A stretch of DNA of 64,000 bases from Neelides folsomi (lineage: Eukaryota > Arthropoda > Collembola > Neelipleona > Neelidae), in contig JAQGBZ010000046.1 in NCBI GenBank assembly GCA_034687125.1, positions 1 to 64,000 on the forward strand, written 5' to 3'. Made by a program: the position numbers and the translations under genes. Each line of letters starts with the position of its first letter. The stretch's first letter is position 1. Under the pieces are notes generated by a model. It was not told the DNA's origin, searched no databases, and worked only from the letters and a program-made list of their open reading frames with translations. Positions 63,988 through 64,000 of the stretch are shown here, piece by piece.

Positions 63988-64000
63988 CTACAATAAATAA

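Noticed and set aside
63452-64000. 182-codon plus-strand frame rich in Phe
   Set aside because: Antisense shadow of the Lys/Glu-rich coiled-coil gene; such exons give Phe-rich reverse frames.

Overview
The window is AT-rich, intron-rich invertebrate nuclear DNA, most likely arthropod. Introns are short to medium GT-AG introns. The gene families (EcKinase/CHK-like kinase, divergent ionotropic receptors, DUF229 proteins, C-type lectins, pancreatic-lipase-like genes, receptor guanylate cyclase) point to an arthropod. A springtail (Collembola) is my best guess, but this is inference from family composition, not a diagnostic marker. There is no bacterial-style operon structure, no CRISPR array, and I recognise no rRNA or tRNA gene.

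Layout. 1-187: 3' end of a Tc1/mariner-type transposase. 0.75-1.45 kb (-): TRAIP-like RING protein. 2.9-4.1 kb (+): STYX pseudophosphatase. 5.3-6.8 kb (+): CHK kinase-like. 8.4-17.3 kb (+): a 22-exon receptor guanylate cyclase. 17.5-18.6 kb (-): stand-alone PHR-domain protein, with a paralogue at 52.6-53.3 kb. 19.9-22.5 kb (-): secreted carboxylesterase. 24.3-25.0 kb (+): small EF-hand-like protein. 25.5-26.2 kb (-): chromodomain protein. 27.5-29.8 and 32.0-34.2 kb (-): two intronless, tandem ionotropic-receptor-like channels. 35.6-36.1 kb (-): small secreted beta/gamma-crystallin-like protein. 36.7-38.9 kb (-): decayed DUF229 copy; 39.9-42.4 kb (-): its intact paralogue. 43.2-43.8 kb (+): Cys-rich membrane protein. 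44.9-47.4 kb (+): two tandem C-type lectins. 47.9-50.2 kb (-): ANKRD54-like, head-to-head with a p24/TMED cargo receptor at 50.9-51.9 kb (+). 55.8-57.5 kb (+): alpha-1,3-fucosyltransferase-like enzyme. 57.8-60.4 kb (-): broken lipase-like gene. 60.8-63.0 kb: complete but decayed Tc1/mariner-type element with terminal inverted repeats. 63.2-64.0 kb (-): 3' part of a charged coiled-coil protein.

The genes are unrelated neighbours rather than one pathway. Some share broad themes: chemosensation and signalling (receptor cyclase, ionotropic receptors), secretory-pathway and extracellular proteins (p24, fucosyltransferase, lectins, esterase, lipase, crystallin-like) and ubiquitin or signalling adaptors (TRAIP-like, STYX, PHR).

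The accessory interest lies in local duplication and decay. There are four paralogue pairs, one of which (the ionotropic receptors) has a mosaic identity pattern suggesting gene conversion. Several short palindromic or inverted-repeat elements sit between genes, notably at 19.5, 30.7-31.1, 34.4-34.8, 38.9, 39.4-39.6 and 60.8-63.0 kb, and one abuts the broken 5' end of the DUF229 pseudogene. I did not find a clear candidate for a wholly new biological system. The strongest new-looking items are the stand-alone PHR proteins, the DUF229 pseudogene breakpoint, the hairpin element between the ionotropic receptors and the motif-cluster repeats. Exon coordinates were derived by hand from splice-site, phase and homology logic, so individual boundaries could be off.
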